From Allofournierella sp. (lineage in GTDB: Bacteria; Bacillota; Clostridia; Oscillospirales; Ruminococcaceae): DNA of 64,000 nt. The position numbers and the translations under genes are program-made. This document shows positions 33,034 to 40,549 of the stretch, one piece after another. Position 1 is the stretch's first letter. Every line of letters begins with the position of its first letter. The notes under the pieces are model-generated. The model was not told where the DNA came from and made no database searches. It saw nothing but the letters and a program-made list of their open reading frames with translations. The stretch lies in assembly GCA_020025635.1 (NCBI GenBank), contig JAHHRU010000003.1:62001-126000 (forward strand), given 5' to 3'.

Positions 33034-33777
33034 GTGGAAGAAAATGTTAAAATCAAGGTTGAAAATCTCACCAAAAAATACGGAGATCTTTTGGTTCTGG
33101 ACGACCTTTCCTTCAATATCAAAAAAGGTGAGTTTGTCTGCGTTGTGGGCCCGACCGGCTGTGGCAAAACCACCTTTCTGAACCTGCTTTCCTGCCTGAT
33201 CGAACCCACTCAGGGCCAGATCCTGATCGACGGGGTCCCTGCAGATCCCAAAAAGCATGATATTGCATTCGTTTTTCAGGAGCCGTCTTCGTTCCCCTGG
33301 CTCAATGTGAAAGACAACATTGAGTTCGGCATGAAAATGAAAGAATGGCCCAAAGAGAAGCGGGAGAAGCGCGCAGATGAGATCCTGAAGCTGATGGGCC
33401 TTGAGGATTTTGCCAACGCCTATCCCAGCCAGCTGTCTGTCAGCACAGAGCAGCGCATGGTCATCGGCCGTGCCTTTGCAATGAATCCGGATTTGCTGCT
33501 TATGGATGAGCCCTACGGCCAGATGGACATTAAGATGCGTTTTTATCTTGAGGACGAAGTCATCCGTCTCTGGAAGGAAACCGGCACCACTGTTATCTTC
33601 ATCACCCACAACATCGAGGAAGCCGTTTATCTGGCACAGAAGATTTTGATCCTCACCAACAAACCCGCTAAGATCAAAGAAGAACTGCCGATCGATCTGC
33701 CGCATCCGCGCAATGTCAGCGATGATGAATTCATCCGGCTGCGCAAGTATGTAACCGACCAGATCAAGTGGTGGTAA
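33034..33777 (+). CDS. SsuB/TauB-type ABC ATPase 2 with a degenerate signature
   Basis: 247 residues. Walker A GPTGCGKT (39-46) is canonical, Walker B LLLMDEP and the H-loop FITHNIEEA (His192) are intact. The signature is QLSVSTEQR (about 133-141) instead of LSGGxxQR, and the D-loop region is GQMD. This is the mirror of ATPase 1. GTG start after GGAGG, 14 bases after the ATPase 1 stop. It is about 40 percent similar by eye to its neighbour. Confidence 0.92.
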   Translation: MEENVKIKVENLTKKYGDLLVLDDLSFNIKKGEFVCVVGPTGCGKTTFLNLLSCLIEPTQGQILIDGVPADPKKHDIAFVFQEPSSFPWLNVKDNIEFGMKMKEWPKEKREKRADEILKLMGLEDFANAYPSQLSVSTEQRMVIGRAFAMNPDLLLMDEPYGQMDIKMRFYLEDEVIRLWKETGTTVIFITHNIEEAVYLAQKILILTNKPAKIKEELPIDLPHPRNVSDDEFIRLRKYVTDQIKWW

Positions 33778-33887
33778 CCCTTGCGGCGCTGTCAGGCAGA
33801 GATTTTTTCTCTGCACTTGCGCCTTTCAGAAGATTTCTTCGCATTTTCTTATTTGAATTCTGATCGTATAAAGGAGGCTCATCTCTC

Positions 33888-35393
33888 GTGAACAAGCAAT
33901 TCATCCTCATCATGGCAGATACCGTCCGCACCGATATGCTGGGCTGCTATGGCAACAAGGCCATGAAGACCCCCAACATCGACAAGCTCTGTGAGGAAGG
34001 CATCCGCTATGACACCGCATACAGCTGCCAGCCGGTGTGCGGCCCTGCCCGCAGCGCCATCTTCACCGGTGTATTCCCCCACTCCAACGGCATGGTGGCG
34101 AATTCTCTGCCGCTGGGTGACAACGTGAAGACCATCGGCCAGCGGCTCACCGATAACGGCATCCACTGCGGTTATGTGGGCAAATGGCATCTGGACGGCG
34201 GCGACTACTTTGGAAACGGCCGCTGCCCGGAAGGCTTTGACGAAAAATACTGGTACGATATGCGCTGCTATCTGGAGGAGCTTTCTGAGGAAGACCGGCT
34301 GCGCAGCCGCCAGAGCAAGACCGCTTTTGACGAAGACTGGACCGAGGACATGACCTATGCCCACCGCTGCAGCGACCGCGCCCTGCAGTTTTTGGCCGAC
34401 AATAAAGACACCGACTTCTTCCTCACCGTCTCTTACGATGAGCCTCACGGCCCCTGCCTGTGCCCCGCGCCCTTCAACACCATGTACGACGGCGTGACGA
34501 TGCCGGACAGCAAAAACTATGCCGATGATCTGAGCCAGAAGCCCTTCATGCAGACCCTTTGGGCCGGCAGGGATGCTTCCGCCGATCCGGATGACCTGCA
34601 CATTGCCAGCACCGGCCTGAGCCTGTTCCTGGGCTGCAACAGCTTCATGGACTATGAAATGGGCCGTGTGATGGAGGTGATCAACCGGGATTTCCCCGAT
34701 GCCATCGTGGTGTTCACCTCTGACCACGGCGATATGCTGGGCAACCACCGGGTGCAGATGAAGAACTCCTCCATGTACAAGGAGATCGCCAACATCCCCA
34801 TGATCATCCGCGGCGGTGCAAAGGGCAAGGTGGTCACCGCCCCCGCTTCTCACATCGACCTGGTGCCCACCATCATGGATTACATGGGCCTGCCCATTCC
34901 CCGCATCCTGGAAGGCAAAAGCATGCTTCGGCAGATCTATGACCCGGAAGTTCGTGTGAACGATTATGTTCATACCGAGTTCACCCGCTATGAGGTGGAC
35001 CATGACGGCTTCGGCGGCCTGCAAATGATGCGCGGCGTCACCGACGGCCGCTACAAGCTGGTGATCCACCTGTGCGACACCGACGAGTTCTACGATCTGG
35101 AAAAGGACCCTGATGAGGTGGAAAACCAGATCGACAGCGAAGCGTATGCCGCCGAGCGCAACCGCCTGCATGAGGCCCTTTTGGATCACATGAACGCCAC
35201 CCGGGATGTATACCGGGGCTATCAGTGGGCCTGCCGGCCCTGGCGCCCCGACAAAAAGGCCATGTGGGAAAACGATGCCTACACCCGCCAGCGTGAAAAC
35301 GAGGAATATGAGCCCCGTCAGCTGGACTACGACACCGGCTTGCCCATGAAAGAGGCAGTCCGCAGCAAAAAGCTTTACGACGCAAAGAAATAA
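33888..35393 (+). CDS. Cys-type sulfatase, apparently cytoplasmic
   Basis: 501-residue alkaline-phosphatase-superfamily sulfatase. The active-site motif is Cys51-Gly-Pro-Ala-Arg55, where Cys is converted to formylglycine by an anaerobic sulfatase maturase encoded elsewhere. Metal-site segments are LIMADTVRTDMLGCYGN and VFTSDHGDMLGNH. There is no signal peptide, so it probably acts inside the cell on an imported sulfated compound. GTG start after AAGGAGG. It follows the two ATPases by 110 bases. The exact substrate (sugar sulfate, choline sulfate or another ester) is not clear. Confidence 0.9.
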   Translation: MNKQFILIMADTVRTDMLGCYGNKAMKTPNIDKLCEEGIRYDTAYSCQPVCGPARSAIFTGVFPHSNGMVANSLPLGDNVKTIGQRLTDNGIHCGYVGKWHLDGGDYFGNGRCPEGFDEKYWYDMRCYLEELSEEDRLRSRQSKTAFDEDWTEDMTYAHRCSDRALQFLADNKDTDFFLTVSYDEPHGPCLCPAPFNTMYDGVTMPDSKNYADDLSQKPFMQTLWAGRDASADPDDLHIASTGLSLFLGCNSFMDYEMGRVMEVINRDFPDAIVVFTSDHGDMLGNHRVQMKNSSMYKEIANIPMIIRGGAKGKVVTAPASHIDLVPTIMDYMGLPIPRILEGKSMLRQIYDPEVRVNDYVHTEFTRYEVDHDGFGGLQMMRGVTDGRYKLVIHLCDTDEFYDLEKDPDEVENQIDSEAYAAERNRLHEALLDHMNATRDVYRGYQWACRPWRPDKKAMWENDAYTRQRENEEYEPRQLDYDTGLPMKEAVRSKKLYDAKK

Positions 35394-35407
35394 CATTCAT
35401 CTCCCCG

Positions 35408-35441
35408 CCGGGGCCCTTCAAATGGGGGCCTCGGTTTTTTT
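35408..35441 (+). terminator. Terminator after the sulfatase gene
   Basis: CCGGGGCCC pairs with GGGCCTCGG (one G-T pair) and is followed by seven T. Confidence 0.85.
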
Positions 35442-35474
35442 GTCCCATTTTTATTGATAAACGATAAAAAATTC

Positions 35475-35503
35475 TTGATTTTCAGAAATTATCAGACTAT
35501 AAT
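35475..35503 (+). promoter_or_regulatory. Promoter for the DUF2975/XRE operon
   Basis: TTGATT (35475-35480), 17-base spacer, TATAAT (35498-35503). Confidence 0.7.
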
Positions 35504-35535
35504 AAGGGCAAATCCAACATTCGGGAGGTCTTTTC

Positions 35536-35991
35536 ATGAAAAGCTCTGAGCCTGAATACAGCATCCGAATTGCCAAAGGCTGTATTTTTCTATTTGCCGC
35601 AGGGCTGGTGGTGCTGTGTGTGGGCGCACCCTGGTTCTTTGCTGCTTTTGTAAAACTGCGCAGCCCGTTTCTGGACGGAAAGCTGCCCTTGCTGCTTTTA
35701 ACGACCTACACGGCGGCAGTACCGGCCGCCTGCGCCCTTTATTACCTGTACTGGCTGCTTTGCTCCATTGCGGCAAAACAGGTTTTCACCGGGCAGAATG
35801 CGGCCATTCTGGGCCGGCTCTCCGCCTGCTGCGCTTTGGCCTCGCTCATCTGCCTTGCCAGCACCTTCTATTATCTTTCCTTTGCGGTTCCGGCTGCCGC
35901 CGGGGCCTTCCTTGCACTGATCCTGTATGTGCTGCAAAGTGTGTTCCGGCAGGCAGTTGCCATAAAAAACGAAAACGACTACACCATTTGA
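35536..35991 (+). CDS. DUF2975 membrane protein
   Basis: 151 residues with four hydrophobic helices (about 14-36, 52-77, 92-112, 113-132) and short loops, including FTGQNAAILGRLS, a pattern typical of DUF2975. These proteins are usually encoded right before a small XRE regulator, as here (16 bases). Function is unknown. GGGAGG precedes the ATG. Confidence 0.8.
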   Translation: MKSSEPEYSIRIAKGCIFLFAAGLVVLCVGAPWFFAAFVKLRSPFLDGKLPLLLLTTYTAAVPAACALYYLYWLLCSIAAKQVFTGQNAAILGRLSACCALASLICLASTFYYLSFAVPAAAGAFLALILYVLQSVFRQAVAIKNENDYTI

Positions 35992-36007
35992 GAAAGGACG
36001 TGTTCCC

Positions 36008-36214
36008 TTGCCCATTGTTGTGAACATCGATGTAATGATGGCAAAGCGGAAGATGAGTGCGGGCGAACTGGCCGAGCGCATCGGCATTACCCCCGCAAAC
36101 CTGTCGATCCTGAAAAACAACAAGGCCAAGGCCATCCGCTTCACCACGCTGGAAGCCCTGTGCAAAGCGCTGGACTGCAAGCCCGGTGATATCCTGGATT
36201 TTGAAGAGGACTGA
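36008..36214 (+). CDS. Small XRE-type regulator (YozG-like)
   Basis: 68 residues, almost all helix-turn-helix. NIDVMMAKRKMSAGELAERI and ANLSILKNNKAKAIRF, then ALDCKPGDILDFEED, match the small Cro-like regulators paired with DUF2975. The start is the TTG at 36008, giving the usual (L)PIVVNIDVMMAKRK beginning; GAAAGGA is upstream. It likely regulates this operon. Confidence 0.88.
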   Translation: MPIVVNIDVMMAKRKMSAGELAERIGITPANLSILKNNKAKAIRFTTLEALCKALDCKPGDILDFEED

Positions 36215-36300
36215 GCTTGTGACCATATTACTCCGCTGCTTGAGTGATTTCATCCCGGGCGGCACGCCTGCCGCCTTCCAAAACAGAAAGGCAGTTCCCC

Positions 36301-36733
36301 ATGAAAAAAACAAAAATCAGTCTTTTTTCTTTGCATCTCCCTGGCCGTTCTTTTGGCGTTTTTCGGCTTTTTCATCCGGCAGCAGCCTCGGTGGATTTTT
36401 CGGCAAAACAAGGCTGCTCTGGAGGCTGTGATTGCCGAATATGAGCAAACCGGCACCTTTTCCGTGCCGGAGCTTCCGGGCATCAAGACCGCAAATGTGT
36501 GGGGCACTGACCCCTTCATTGTGGAATTTTGCACAGGCGGGTTCGGCCTTGCCCCCGCCTCGGTTTACAGAGGTTTTTACTACTCGCAGAACGGCAAGCC
36601 CGCCGCTTTCCAAAACGGCCCTCAGACCCTTGTGCCCACAGAGGACGGCTGGGAATGGTCCGGCCCCGGTGACAACGGCGGCACCACACGGCATCTGGAA
36701 GGCAGCTGGTTTCTTTTCGAAGCGCATTTCTGA
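36301..36733 (+). pseudogene. Small signal-anchored protein, frameshifted in an A7 tract
   Basis: The ATG at 36301 with GAAAGG upstream is followed by seven A (36304-36310). Read as written, the frame yields a nonsense tail and stops near 36444. With one A fewer the frame gives MKKQKSVFFLCISLAVLLAF, a clear signal/anchor helix, joined to an intact 143-residue protein ending at 36733 (PELPGIKTANVWGTDPFIVEF, later GGTTRHLEGSWFLFE). So this is either a broken gene, a sequencing slip, or a gene switched by A-tract slippage. I do not recognise the family. Confidence 0.7.
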
Positions 36734-36751
36734 AAAAAGGAGGAATATTTT

Positions 36752-37051
36752 ATGAGTTTTATGTTTTATCTGAATGCTGCCCTGGGCATTGGTTTTTCCG
36801 CCTGGGCTTTGGGTATTTTCGCGATCCTTTTAAAAAAAGAGGCATCTTCCCGTTTGGTTTCTGTTTTCAGCTTTGCCCTTTGCATGGGGGCTTTGCTCTG
36901 CCCCCTGCTGGGCCTTCAACAGCTGGAAAAGCTGGATGCCTTTTCACAGCTTTATGACCTCACCACCGGCCTTGTTTTCGGGGCAGCGGTGCTGATTTTG
37001 GTTACGCTGGCGCTCAACTGCTTTGCCCTTTTCCGCCGCAGGAAACACTGA
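36752..37051 (+). CDS. Small three-helix membrane protein
   Basis: 99 residues with hydrophobic segments at about 7-26, 35-54 and 70-91 and a basic tail (FRRRKH). GGAGG precedes the ATG by eight bases, 18 bases after the frameshifted gene. Not recognised; probably part of the DUF2975/XRE operon. No strong terminator follows. Confidence 0.65.
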   Translation: MSFMFYLNAALGIGFSAWALGIFAILLKKEASSRLVSVFSFALCMGALLCPLLGLQQLEKLDAFSQLYDLTTGLVFGAAVLILVTLALNCFALFRRRKH

Positions 37052-37123
37052 TTTTTTCCGTTTCAGGCCTTGAAAAAAACGATATTTTTTCGTTTTTTTG
37101 GTATATTCTTGAAAAATTCCCTC

Positions 37124-37152
37124 TTGACAAACCCTTTTTGCAGGTTTATTAT
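37124..37152 (+). promoter_or_regulatory. Promoter for the methionine T-box operon
   Basis: TTGACA (37124-37129), 17-base spacer, TATTAT (37147-37152), directly before the T-box leader. Confidence 0.85.
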
Positions 37153-37159
37153 ATGTGCA

Positions 37160-37465
37160 TATTCGAAAGACATTGAAGAGAAGAGTAAGCTTCTGGCATC
37201 GTTTCTTCTTAGAGAGCCCGGTCAGGTGAAAGCGGGTAAGGAACAGGAAGCTGAACATGGCCTCTGAGTCGTGCGGATGAATGGCAAGAGCTTTGAATCC
37301 GCAACGGGTGCGCCCGTTAAAGCGCCGGACTGTAATCAGGTTTTCTCCTGCCGCAGTTTTCAAGGCCGCTCTCCGTGAGGGGATCGGTAAACCAAGGTGG
37401 TACCACGAAGCTTTTTAGAAGGCTCTCGTCCTTGCTGTATACGCAAAGGACGAGAGCCTTTTTTG
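37160..37465 (+). promoter_or_regulatory. T-box leader, methionine specifier
   Basis: The leader contains an early GAAGAGAAGAGTAAGC segment, AGAGAG in stem I, and a specifier region GAACATGGCC with ATG at 37257-37259. The T-box antiterminator motif TGGTACCACG lies at 37398-37407. It ends with a 13-base terminator stem (37421-37433 with 37446-37458) and a T run. Uncharged tRNA-Met would favour read-through into the importer genes, which fits MetN, MetI and MetQ downstream. Confidence 0.92.
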
Positions 37466-37494
37466 TTTTGCATTTTTAGGAGTGAAACGCTGTT

Positions 37495-38232
37495 ATGATC
37501 GAAATCAAAAACCTGAGCAAAATCTACAAGGAAAAATCCGGGCGGGTGGTGGCCCTTACCGATGCCAGCACCCAGATCCAGGATGGCGATATCTTTGGCA
37601 TCATCGGCATGAGCGGGGCCGGCAAATCCACCCTTCTGCGCTGCCTCTGCCTTTTGGAAAAGCCCTCCGCCGGGCAGATTTTGCTGGACGGCCGGGACCT
37701 TGCCTCTCTTTCCGGCAAGGAGCTGCGCATGGCACGCCGGCAGATGGGTGTGGTCTTTCAGGGCTACAATCTGCTGATGCAGAAAACCGTTTTCGAAAAC
37801 ATTGCGTTTCCCCTGAAGCTGGAAAAATACGACCGGGAAAAGGTAAACGCCCGTGTATCGGAGCTTTTGGAGCTGGTGGGCCTTTCCGACCGAGCCGACA
37901 GCTACCCCAGCCAGCTTTCCGGCGGGCAGAAGCAGCGGGTGGCGCTGGCCCGTGCCCTTGCCACCCAGCCCAAATACCTGCTTTGCGATGAGCCCACCAG
38001 CGCGCTGGACCCGCTCACCACCCAGAGCGTGCTGAACCTCTTGCAGGACATCAGCCAAAAGCTGGGGGTCACCGTCATCATCATCACCCATGAGCTTTCG
38101 GTGGTGCGTACCATCTGCAACCGGATGGTTGTGATTGACAACGGCCGCTTTGTGGAGCAGGGCACGGTGGCCGAGATCTTCCACGCCCCCCAAAGCACCA
38201 TTGCACAACAGCTGATTGGAAAGGAGGCCTGA
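37495..38232 (+). CDS. metN: Methionine ABC importer ATPase MetN, short form
   Basis: 245-residue ATPase. Walker A is GMSGAGKS (about 39-46), the Q-loop is in VVFQGYNLLMQKTVFENIAFPL, signature LSGGQKQR, Walker B LLCDEPTSALDP, H-loop IITHELS. These match MetN. Typical MetN has about 340 residues, the extra being a C-terminal NIL/ACT-like domain that binds methionine and inhibits transport. That domain is absent here, so feedback at the protein level may be lost. It is the first gene after the T-box. Confidence 0.9.
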   Translation: MIEIKNLSKIYKEKSGRVVALTDASTQIQDGDIFGIIGMSGAGKSTLLRCLCLLEKPSAGQILLDGRDLASLSGKELRMARRQMGVVFQGYNLLMQKTVFENIAFPLKLEKYDREKVNARVSELLELVGLSDRADSYPSQLSGGQKQRVALARALATQPKYLLCDEPTSALDPLTTQSVLNLLQDISQKLGVTVIIITHELSVVRTICNRMVVIDNGRFVEQGTVAEIFHAPQSTIAQQLIGKEA

Positions 38233-38237
38233 TCCCC

Positions 38238-38915
38238 ATGCAGGCAGTTTTTGAATTTTTCTCCCAGAACGGCAGCCTTCTTTGGGAGGGCACATTGGAA
38301 ACTTTATACATGACCCTGGTCCCCACCCTGTTTGGCTATGCGCTGGGCCTTCCCATGGGCGTTCTGCTCACCATCACAAAGGAAGGCGGCATCGCCTGCG
38401 CCCCCCGCTTTCATGCGGTGTTCGGCTGGCTTGTCAACATCCTGCGCAGCCTGCCCTTCATTATTTTGATGATCTTCATCATCCCGCTCACCCGCCTGAT
38501 CGCCGGCACCTCCATTGGCGCCACCGCCGCCTGCGTGCCGCTCACCATTGCGGCCGCCCCCTTCATTGCCCGCATGGTGGAGCAAAGCCTGGAAGAGATC
38601 GATGCCGGTGTGGTGGAAGCCGCCAAGTGCATGGGAGCCACCAACTTGCAGATCATCACCCGGGTGCTGCTGGTGGAAAGTGTTCCCAGCCTGCTGCGGG
38701 GCCTTTCCATTTCCACCATCACCCTTTTGGGCTACACCGCCATCACCGGTGCGGTGGGTGCCGGCGGCCTTGGAAACATTGCGTTCCGGTTCGGCTTCCA
38801 GCGCTATCAGGATGACGTGATGTATGTTACTGTGGCCCTTCTCATTTTGCTGGTCTGTGTGGTGCAGGCAGTTTTCAACCGGTTTGCCAAAAAGGCAGAC
38901 AAACGAAGCCGTTAA
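38238..38915 (+). CDS. metI: Methionine ABC importer permease MetI
   Basis: 225 residues and five to six helices, with the MetI hallmarks GTLETLYMTLVPTLFGYALG near the N-terminus and the coupling loop VVEAAKCMGATNLQIITRVL (about 130-149), ending GAVGAGGLGNIAFRFGFQRYQ. AAGGAGG lies ten bases before the ATG. It follows metN by five bases. Confidence 0.95.
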   Translation: MQAVFEFFSQNGSLLWEGTLETLYMTLVPTLFGYALGLPMGVLLTITKEGGIACAPRFHAVFGWLVNILRSLPFIILMIFIIPLTRLIAGTSIGATAACVPLTIAAAPFIARMVEQSLEEIDAGVVEAAKCMGATNLQIITRVLLVESVPSLLRGLSISTITLLGYTAITGAVGAGGLGNIAFRFGFQRYQDDVMYVTVALLILLVCVVQAVFNRFAKKADKRSR

Positions 38916-38985
38916 GTCCTAGAGGGGCCGGCCTTGGGCCGGAAATGGGATTTACGATATACAACAGAAAAAAGGAGTTTTTACC

Positions 38986-39810
38986 ATGAAAAAAATCGCT
39001 GCACTTATTTTGGCGCTCACCCTGGCCCTGGGCCTTGCAGGCTGCGGCCAGACCCAGCTCTCCATCGGCATTCCCGCCGATGCCACCAACGGTGCCCGCG
39101 CACTGCTGCTTTTGCAGGATCTGGGCATCCTGACCCTGAAAGAGGGCGCTGACCTTTCCGCCACCGAAAAGGACATTGCCGAAAATCCCCACAATGTGAA
39201 GATCGTTCCCATGGAAGCCGCTCAGCTTCCGGTGAGCCTTTCGGACCTGGACTTTGCGGTGATCAACGGCAACTATGCCAACGGTGCAGGCATCGGCGAC
39301 ACCCTGCTGGTAGCGGAGGATGCGCAGAGCGTGGCTGCCTCTGCCTACGGCAATGTGCTGGCCGTAAAAGCCGGCCGGGAAGAGGAGCCTGCCATTCAGG
39401 CCCTGACCGCAGCCCTGCTCAGTGAAGCCGTTCAAAACGCCATTGAAACCAGCTACAACGGTGTGGTCATGCCCATGGGCGCCCAGGATCGGGAGATCCC
39501 CACTCTGGAAACTCCGGTCACCCTGAAGGTCGGCGCTTCCCCCAGCCCCCATGCTGAGATCCTGGAAAGTGTCAAAGCCGCTCTGGCTGAACACAATGTC
39601 AATTTGGAGATCGTGGAATTCGATGACTATGTGATGCCCAACCTGAGCGTGGAGGACGGCAGCCTGGATGCCAACTACTTCCAGCATCAGCCCTATCTGG
39701 ACGACTTCAACGCCCAGCAGAACACCCACATCGTGTCGGTGGGCACCATCCACTATGAGCCCATGGGCGTTTATCCCGGCAAGACCAAGAGCCTGGACGT
39801 ATTCAACTGA
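38986..39810 (+). CDS. metQ: Circularly permuted MetQ-type methionine-binding lipoprotein
   Basis: 274 residues with a lipoprotein signal ending LGLAGC (Cys20). The order of the two lobes is swapped. Residues about 25-160 match the canonical C-terminal half (IPADATNGARALLLLQDLG, EAAQLPVSLSDLDFAVINGN). A short linker follows, then residues about 178-274 match the canonical N-terminal half (LKVGASPSPHAEILESVKAA, DANYFQHQPYLDDFN), and the protein ends with KSLDVFN. That is exactly where normal MetQ passes into the second half. Ligand residues of both halves appear kept. The frame is intact and the operon context (metN, metI, T-box) fits a working binding protein. Confidence 0.9.
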   Translation: MKKIAALILALTLALGLAGCGQTQLSIGIPADATNGARALLLLQDLGILTLKEGADLSATEKDIAENPHNVKIVPMEAAQLPVSLSDLDFAVINGNYANGAGIGDTLLVAEDAQSVAASAYGNVLAVKAGREEEPAIQALTAALLSEAVQNAIETSYNGVVMPMGAQDREIPTLETPVTLKVGASPSPHAEILESVKAALAEHNVNLEIVEFDDYVMPNLSVEDGSLDANYFQHQPYLDDFNAQQNTHIVSVGTIHYEPMGVYPGKTKSLDVFN

Positions 39811-39834
39811 TTTTTGAGAAAGGCGATGCAGTTC

Positions 39835-40401
39835 ATGCGGCACAAAGGCACAGTGGAGCTTTCCTCTGACCGCCTGCTCCTCAGACGGCTCACATTGCAG
39901 GATGTCCCCGCAATGTACCGCAACTGGGCAGGTGATCCCCAGGTCACCCGTTTTCTGACCTGGACTGCTGATACATACGTATCACAGGCAGAGGACATTT
40001 TGCGAATTTGGAGCAGGCAGTATCGTGAAGCCGACTTTTATCAGTGGGCCATTGTGCCCAAGGAGCTGGGCGAGCCCATTGGAACGATTTCCGTTGTGCG
40101 GCTGGACGAGACTACCGATACCGCCGAATTGGGCTACTGCATCGGAAGAAAATGGTGGCATCAAGGCTACACCAGTGAAGCCCTGAAAGCGGTGATGCCC
40201 TTTCTTTTCCGGGAAGTTCAAATCAATCGGCTCGAGGCTAAGCACGATACAAACAACCCTCATTCCGGCGCTGTTATGAAAAAATGCGGCATGCGTTTTG
40301 AAGGGGTCCTGCGCAGCGCATGCCGAAACAATCAGGGCATCGTGGATGCGGCTGTTTACAGTATGCTTTCCTCAGAATACAAAAACGATGCTGCCCGCTG
40401 A
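39835..40401 (+). CDS. GNAT acetyltransferase (RimJ/RimL-like)
   Basis: 188 residues. SDRLLLRRLTLQDVPAMYRN opens the fold, EPIGTISVVRLDETTDTAELGYCIG and KWWHQGYTSEALKAV form the acetyl-CoA loop, and NNPHSGAVMKKCGMRFEGVL closes it. It would acetylate a protein N-terminus or an amine. The ATG at 39835 has AAAGGCG nine bases upstream; TTG 39814 and ATG 39826 are weaker. It comes 24 bases after metQ but may be unrelated to methionine uptake. Confidence 0.85.
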   Translation: MRHKGTVELSSDRLLLRRLTLQDVPAMYRNWAGDPQVTRFLTWTADTYVSQAEDILRIWSRQYREADFYQWAIVPKELGEPIGTISVVRLDETTDTAELGYCIGRKWWHQGYTSEALKAVMPFLFREVQINRLEAKHDTNNPHSGAVMKKCGMRFEGVLRSACRNNQGIVDAAVYSMLSSEYKNDAAR

Positions 40402-40470
40402 ATGTGAGTCTGCACTGCTTTTGGTATCAGGTGCTCTCCGTGCAGGCCAGCCGGACCTCGGATGCTTTAT

Positions 40471-40499
40471 TTGACAACCGCCCCCGCCCCTTTTATAAT
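40471..40499 (+). promoter_or_regulatory. Consensus promoter for hflX
   Basis: TTGACA (40471-40476), 17-base spacer, TATAAT (40494-40499): perfect consensus. Confidence 0.9.
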
Positions 40500-40549
40500 A
40501 AAGAGAACTTGTTATTGAATTTTTTCCAAAACGCAAAGTGAGGGCAGTT

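Noticed and set aside
39814..40401. MetQ stop as evidence of truncation of a normal metQ
   Set aside because: The missing second half is present before the first half in the same frame, so the gene is permuted and not truncated.
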